NCBI RefSeq assembly: GCF_965363235.1
Contig: NC_134838.1
Span: 7,197,001 to 7,261,000 of the forward strand
Length of the DNA: 64,000 nt
Reading direction: 5' to 3'
Source: Mytilus galloprovincialis
Taxonomy: Eukaryota; Mollusca; Bivalvia; Mytilida; Mytilidae
In this document: in pieces, positions 58,026-64,000 of the stretch
Layout of the letters: each line of letters begins with the position of its first letter
How positions within the stretch are numbered: position 1 is the first letter of the stretch
The notes under the pieces: model-generated
The model's database searches: none
Seen by the model: the letters and a program-made list of their open reading frames with translations, nothing else
What the model was told of the DNA's origin: nothing
Position numbers and translations under genes: made by a program

Positions 58026-60304
58026 ATCAAGCCTATCTGTTCTACATCATGGGTTTGTAATGGGCAATGGAACAAATTCTTCATCAGTTGAGATTTTTCC
58101 AGGTAAAACAAGAGATACTCAGGACTTCTCCCACAAGAGTTGTCTTTCTTTGAGATTTATTTCATAGTTTACTTAGCATCCTTATGAAACATAATCATGC
58201 TGCTCAGTATATACTATAGTATACATATTGATAAATTGATATTTTTTTTTAAATACCGGTACATTCCATTAAATATACTTTATTTGACCAATATTTCAAG
58301 CTCTTCCCTTTTGAGAAAGCAAATTGGTATAATGTTATTTGTATAATTTAGAGTATATTATATTCAAGATATAATCTCCATCAATAGAAAATAGAGTGAG
58401 TGGTGTGTTCTCTCTATATATTACTTTTGACGTTAACAACCGTTTAACATCTCCAACATTGGACCTTCACCTGATGACGTCCTTGACTACATTACACTTT
58501 CTGTTTACTGTCCAGTTTGGCTGAAAGCTCCTTTATTTGTGATGTTTATCAGGCTAGTTATAAAAGCAAGAGCAGCCTGAAGTGACACTTTAACTTGCAC
58601 AGCCAACAAACCATTGAATTGTGCAGGTACACCGGAGATATTCACTTACTTTTATTAATGATAGGGTTGCCTGACCTACCCATGGAGATTAACTGGAAAG
58701 CCCATACACCACCATGCAAACAATGTATTAGTAAAAAAAAAGAGGACATCATTGGCCGCATGTAGGCAGCCATCTATGTTTGCAGATAAATATGCAAGCA
58801 ACACGTTACTTTTAACTATGATTTATTTTTATATGTTATTTTGATATTAATAAATATTATTTATTTTGATCTGTTTTTGGTTGTTACTAATACCCACTCA
58901 CTTTTATTACCTCTTAGAGACTGTAATTAAGTTCAGAATTATTTAATTATATACAATGTAATACTTCTGTCTGGTCTATTCTTTCACTGGACTAACTCAT
59001 CCACCAGAAAAATTATCCTTTGGAAAACTCATCCTCATGGAAATTTTAACTGCTGGATAACACATTCGCCATTATCTCATCCACAGGTTAACCACACAAC
59101 TGAGAGGTGACACCACTTGGTTGATATCACAGGCGGTTAATACAACTACCGGTAAACATAACAACCGGTTAACATAACCACCAGTTTTACCTACCACTGG
59201 TTATACACAGGGTACCCTTGGATTATGAAGAAAATTATCTATCTGAACAGCTTGTCGTCAACTATCAACAGATCACTGAAGAAGGTCCATTATAGGACAG
59301 AAACTTGTTAGGCTTTATCATCAGGCCCTGTTATTAAGTTGAACTGGTATATATTTTCCTATATTTTATTCACAATCTCCACCGTTAAAAACTGTCTGCC
59401 ATGATTAAGAGTACTGAAAGTGGCATTTAATACCAAATAATCAATTAATTATGCTGTGTTTGGGTAGATTTGGAAACATTACAATTTTTAGAGGAGTTAT
59501 ATTTATAACCAAAGGAATTTAAAATATAAGAAAGGGTAATTTATCATTGTAGGTCAAAATGCCTTATAAATAAATATGTTTGTAAATTTTTGTTTCAACT
59601 ATTTTTATGAAGATATTTATACAGTGTTTTAATCTATTTATTTGATATGAACATAATTTGTAACCAATACAAAAAATTGAAGTTCTTTCTGTCTTTCTTA
59701 AATTTTGTATCCTTGTTGCCAATAATATCTTCAGTTGGGTTAGGTAAACCTGAGACTATTATAACTATAGTAGTCTCAGGGTAAACATGGTCAATGCTAA
59801 AATCTATAATTCCTTTCATGCAGTTTTGTCCAATGCAGATCCGAACATTTTAAATGTATATAAATATAATAAAAATCATGCACAACCTATAAGTGTGCAG
59901 ACAGTGCACTCTTGGGATAATTCAAAGTCATGGCTCTTCTATTGTTTGTAAGTGTTTTACATTGTCAATTTTTGCAATCAGGTAGACAATCTGGGTTTCT
60001 ATACATAAATATGATATACAGTAACAAACGACAACTGACTCCTGACTTGGGACAGACACATAAGCTAGAATGTGACAGGGGTTAAACAAAAATTTTCTAT
60101 ATTTATAATACATATCCATCACTTCTGTGTGTGTTTCACCTAGTTTTGAGTGATTTAAACGACTCAGAGAAAATACCAAATTTTACTATCCATACAAATT
60201 TTTTGAGTAAAAAAATCATTCGAAATATGATCAAATATGCTTAGCTCATCAGATTGATATAAAGCAGAAAAAACATCTAACTAAAAAAAACAAATCTGAG
60301 AGTT
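58026..60304. other. GPLD1 3' flank, no gene seen
   Basis: AT-rich, possibly including the end of the 3' UTR. A short run of AACCGGTTAACATAACCACC-like repeats lies near 59140-59200. No clear element ends or coding frame. Confidence 0.45.
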
Positions 60305-60609
60305 AACTGGAAGGCACTGGCTGCGGTCACATGGAAATGTAACAATGATAAAATAATTATTGTTACATTGGAGACTATTTGCCGGAATGCAGGGTTGGGA
60401 AAGGATCTGATTACCAATGTAACAATAATATTTGTGTCTACGGTTGCATTGCGTTATTGTAAAATTAATGCACTTCAAAGTATGCTAGATTTATTAAACT
60501 TAAACCTTCTATAGTTTTGTTGCTTTTTTTTCACCAATAAGAAAGAAATTACGATCCCAAAATATCTGGACTCTAAAAATGTAAACACTGATTCCAGCAT
60601 GTCGGCAAA

Positions 60610-60752
60610 TGTCAACATTTTCAATTCAATTCAATTCAAAATATTTTATTGTTCAAATATCAAATGTACATTTAAACAAAGGGATTGGACAAAAGGCAGT
60701 GCCTATACAAATCCTTTCACATACAAGATGGATTGAATAACATGCATGATAG
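60610..60752 (-). mobile_element. LINE 3' tail nested in the long-TIR element
   Basis: On the minus strand, GGCACTGCCTTTTGTCCAAT leads to AATAAAATATTTTGAATTGA and a (TTGAA)n tail, a typical 3' end of a bivalve LINE truncated at its 5' side. Assignment from layout and memory. Confidence 0.5.
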
Positions 60753-60792
60753 CAGAGACATATAATACAATTTATTGTATTATATGTCTCTG
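60753..60792. mobile_element. 40-bp palindromic insertion with 7-bp duplication
   Basis: Arms CAGAGACATATAATACAA (18 bp, perfect) around TTTA. ATGATAG flanks both sides (60746-60752, 60793-60799). Confidence 0.8.
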
Positions 60793-61511
60793 ATGATAGT
60801 ATATAATTTTCTGATAAGTTAATAGATCATACGTTGTTGCAGTGAGTCAGGGGAGGCAATTTCCCCACTTCTTGAAGTATTTTATTGTGTATACGTATAT
60901 AAATAACTATGTTAACAAAGTCAAAGCAAGACCTACTGAAGGTGGTGTCGAATTTTATACCACATTAATAAGTTTTGGTTAGGAATCAAGTAGATCATTA
61001 AGTGATTTTTTACTCAATTCACAAACTCACTGCAACACAGTTGTTCTATTTCTATGAATAACAAGAATTGATAGACCCTTTTTTGCAATACATAAGTAAT
61101 TTAGTGTACCATCTTATTACAAGACTATTGGTTTCTTGATTTTTGAAAATATAATTACTAATACAAAAAATGAAATAAAATATATATAAATTTATTTGCA
61201 AAAAGATGCTAAACACAATTGGTTGTATTTTTGTGTTAAAAGTAAAGTTTGTCTTTAATTAAGACTAAAGAGTGGTACACTGTGGTTATAAGCTGATTTC
61301 TAAACAGTATAGTATCACATCAAATGTCAACATCAAATAACAATAACGCTATGTAACCGTAGACTCAATTATTATTGTTACATTCGTATTTAATCGGTTC
61401 CTTACTCAACCATTTACCCAACCCTGCATTCCAGCAATTAGTCTCCAATGTAACAATAATTATGTTATTGTTGTTACATTTCCATGTAACCGTAGCCAGC
61501 GCCTAACTGAA

Positions 61512-62428
61512 AACTATTTCAAAGCCAATAACAACTAATAAAAATTCGTGGAGAGGTTTTTCGTTACGTCGTTGTCTTCGAATTTTAATTGTATACTACT
61601 ATTTACAGTAAGCACTAAGGAAACAATCCTGCGATAAGAAGGTCAAAATCAGTAACAGTCGGAATTCCAATTACTTGGCGATATACATAGTACTTTATCT
61701 TTATATTGCGTTGTGACCTCGATTGTTGTTTATTTCCTTGTCCTTTGGTCTTTGGTAGGCAGTTGTTTCATTGGCAATCATACGATATCTCCTAGTTTTT
61801 ATTTCGTATACACATGCAAAAAAAAAAGACTTTAATGTAGACTATATGGTTAAATCGTGTAATATGTATGTGTATGACTAGGAGTCCATTACTAGATGAA
61901 GTGTGCAAGCTGTACTTTATAGCTGGCAATACCACTGTCGCCAATATCAGTGGAAAGCGCTATAGGTGGTCCTTCAAATAATGGACTTCTGGTATTTTTT
62001 GTATATATAGAATGTTTCCACAACAACAGTGTATTCACAACTCGGAGGGGAGGCAGGTTAAACAATAATTCATACTATCATGAATGATTTTTTAAACTCG
62101 AGGAATCTAGCTGAAATAGCTTTAGTCTAATAAATAAGAATATTTTTTCTGAATAAATAATCGGTTGCACACGAATCTGTTGATTTGTTGAGGTTTACTT
62201 TGCCGTGTCCAGTTACTAGAACTACATCATGATAATGTTAGATGTTGATCCAACGGCTGGTGTTTAAATTTCAGGTTTTTTTATTTTTATTTTTTTTATA
62301 GAATTTCGACATGTGGATTTATTTGTGTTTTAAGCAGGATAACGTGTATCTGCCAAGAATGACTTTATTTTTCATAAACATTCATACAGTTTAAAACACC
62401 TCACTAAAATTTTCCTAATAAACATATA
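61512..62428. other. Intergenic, one dispersed-repeat fragment
   Basis: TTTGGTCTTTGGTAGGCAGT with TTCATTGGCAATCATACGAT (61733-61801) is a reversed fragment of the repeat at 38268-38580. Nothing else recognised. Confidence 0.5.
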
Positions 62429-62439
62429 TTGTTTGTGTC

Positions 62440-63410
62440 AGCGAAGAGAATTATTTTCATTGGTAACCACATGCAAATTTTATTGGTAAGCACATGCATG
62501 GTATTAAAGCACAAGATCATGTTTTATGGTAAGCACATGGACATGTTTATTGGTAAGCACAGGACGATGTTTATTGGTAAGCACCGGAACATGCTTATTG
62601 GTCAGCACATGACCATGTTTATTGGTAAGCACCGGAATATGTTTATTGGTAAGCAGAGGAACATGTTTATTGGTCAGCAAAGGACCATGTATATTGGTAA
62701 GCACCGGACCATGTTTATTGGTAAGCAGAGGAACATGTTTATTGGTAAGCAGAGGAACATGTTTATTGGTAAGCAGAGGGAAATGTTTATTGGTAAGCAG
62801 AGGAACATGTTTATTGGTAAACACAGGAACATGTTTATTGGTAAGCACATGACCATGTTTATTGGTAAGCACATGAACATGTGTATTAATAAGCAGAGTC
62901 ACATGTTTTATGGTAAGCACAGGATCATGTTTATTGGTAAACACCGGAACATGTTTATTGGTAAGCATAGGAACAGATTTATTGGTAAGCATCGGAACAT
63001 GTTTATTGGTAAGCACATGACCAAGTTTATTGGTAAGCACAGGAACATATTTATTGGTAAGCAGAGGAACGTGTTTATTGGTAAGCAGAGGAACGTGTTT
63101 ATTGGTAAGCAAATGAACATGTTTATTGGTAAGCATAGGAACATGTTTATTGGTAAACAGAGGAACATGTTTTTTGGTAAGCAGAGGAACATGTTTATTG
63201 GTAAGCATATGAGCATGTTTATTGGTGAGCACAGGAACATGGTTTATGGTAAGCACAGGAACATGTTTATTGGTAAGCACAGGAATATGTTTATTGGTAA
63301 GCACAGAAACATGTTTTATGGTAAGCACCGAAATATGTTTAATGGTAAGCACATGAACATGTTTATTGGTAAGCACCGGAACATGTTTTATGGTAAGCAC
63401 AGGAATATGA
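62440..63410. repeat. 24-bp minisatellite, about 40 copies
   Basis: Monomer ATGTTTATTGGTAAGCACAG + GAAC, 24 bp, with variants (AGAGG, ACCGG, ACATG). It keeps frames open on both strands: plus 62429-63436 as an eight-residue period MFIGKHRN, minus 62504-63439. No splice, domain or flanking gene context supports translation. Confidence 0.95.
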
Positions 63411-63777
63411 GGGAAGTTGTGTTGCTTACTTATTGACATCTGTATATCATGATTGCCATTATCATCAATAGATAACAGTTTCTACTTAAATTATCCTTGA
63501 ACTTTTCAACTAACTCTAAGTTCCTTAAAATGTTTCGATGTGTTACTTTATATATACATATTTCAACTCATGCATGCTATTGGTTTCATACCTTTCACAA
63601 TCTAAAACGTCGTCTTTTGTTTCCTTTGTCAGGATTATTTAGTTTGTCAATTTCAATCTGATTCATCTACTAAAATGGAATATAAGGAAGATCCGAAGTC
63701 GAGGAGGTATCAAAAATCGAATAAATTTATATAAATTAACTTGATAAAAACCGTGACTGTTTAAGTAAACTTCACTT

Positions 63778-64000
63778 TTTAGCTCACCTGGCCACAATCA
63801 TCATTGGGGTATCTAGTTTAAAAAAATGTGTCTGGTGACCCGGCCAACTAACCAAGATGGCCGTCGTGGCTAAAAATAGAACATAGGGGTAAAATGCAGT
63901 TTGTGGCTTATATCTCAAAAACCAAAGCATTAAGAGCAAATCTGACACGGAGTTAAATTGTTTATCAGGTCAAGATCTATCTGCCCTGAAATTTTCAGAT
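63778..64000 (+). repeat. TTAGCTCACC mollusc repeat, runs off the window
   Basis: TTTTTAGCTCACCTGGCCAC to CTGCCCTGAAATTTTCAGAT matches the family at 23359-28760 and gives the empty site for the MITE at 27827-28239. Confidence 0.8.

Larger units (their letters stand above)
60312..61504. mobile_element. 1.19-kb long-TIR element
   Basis: Inverted ends of about 170 bp: left AGGCACTGGCTGCGGTCACA, right reversed AGGCGCTGGCTACGGTTACA. Both contain GGAATGCAGGGTTGGG and several ATGTAACAATAAT blocks. AACTGGA and AACTGAA flank it. There is no transposase. It holds a LINE tail (60610-60752) and a palindromic insertion (60753). Confidence 0.82.

Noticed and set aside
62440-63410. Possible CRISPR-like array
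   Set aside because: No alternating unique spacers; it is a continuous minisatellite, and the genome is eukaryotic. The same applies to 38590-39740 and 51640-52009.
62429-63439. 335- and 311-codon repeat proteins
   Set aside because: Open on both strands because the repeat is 24 bp; no start context, no domain, no flanking gene.

Overview
The window looks like nuclear DNA of a marine mussel (Mytilidae, most likely Mytilus). Three things point there: a tandem unit linking histone H1 to paired 5S rRNA genes, an arrangement known in Mytilus; an AT-rich, intron-rich host gene; and several dispersed repeat families I recognise from mussel and other bivalve sequence. Everything was read by eye, with no database search.

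Layout. (1) 1-8019: two copies of a 2348-bp tandem unit. Each has one H1 gene and two 5S rRNA genes, all on the minus strand, and two exon-like scraps of unknown origin on the plus strand. The second unit is split by a 3.7-kb TTAA-flanked DNA transposon that landed about 120 bp upstream of its H1 start codon. (2) 8020-17240: transposon-rich intergenic DNA with LINE fragments, a 1.76-kb inverted-repeat element carrying eight copies of a 14-bp motif in mirror orientation, a foldback MITE with repeated TTCGCACC, and a 1.1-kb dispersed repeat with a 147-bp internal period. (3) 17242-57254: one complete host gene on the plus strand with 24 coding exons. It encodes an 856-residue GPI-specific phospholipase D (GPLD1) with a signal peptide, a zinc-dependent phospholipase domain and integrin-type FG-GAP repeats. 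The exon lengths sum to 2571 bp, every junction is in phase and every intron is GT-AG. (4) 57255-64000: 3' flank with MITEs, a long-TIR element, a 24-bp minisatellite of about 40 copies, and a repeat that runs off the end.

Most sequence outside the exons is transposon-derived, and many nestings can be dated relative to each other because a duplicate of the host repeat gives the empty site. The most unusual observations are: (a) 35-65-bp palindromic insertions with CAGAGACATATA ends and 7-bp target duplications at four loci; (b) tandem repeats grown from the exon/intron boundaries of GPLD1 exons 3 and 21, and a partial duplication at exon 2, so that 5' splice sites are multiplied; (c) the mirror-symmetric GTCTATCCTGTTAC array; (d) two related TTAA-targeting elements with exact empty sites.

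The genes do not form a pathway. H1 and 5S rRNA are multicopy housekeeping genes. GPLD1 is a secreted enzyme that would cleave GPI anchors and release surface proteins.
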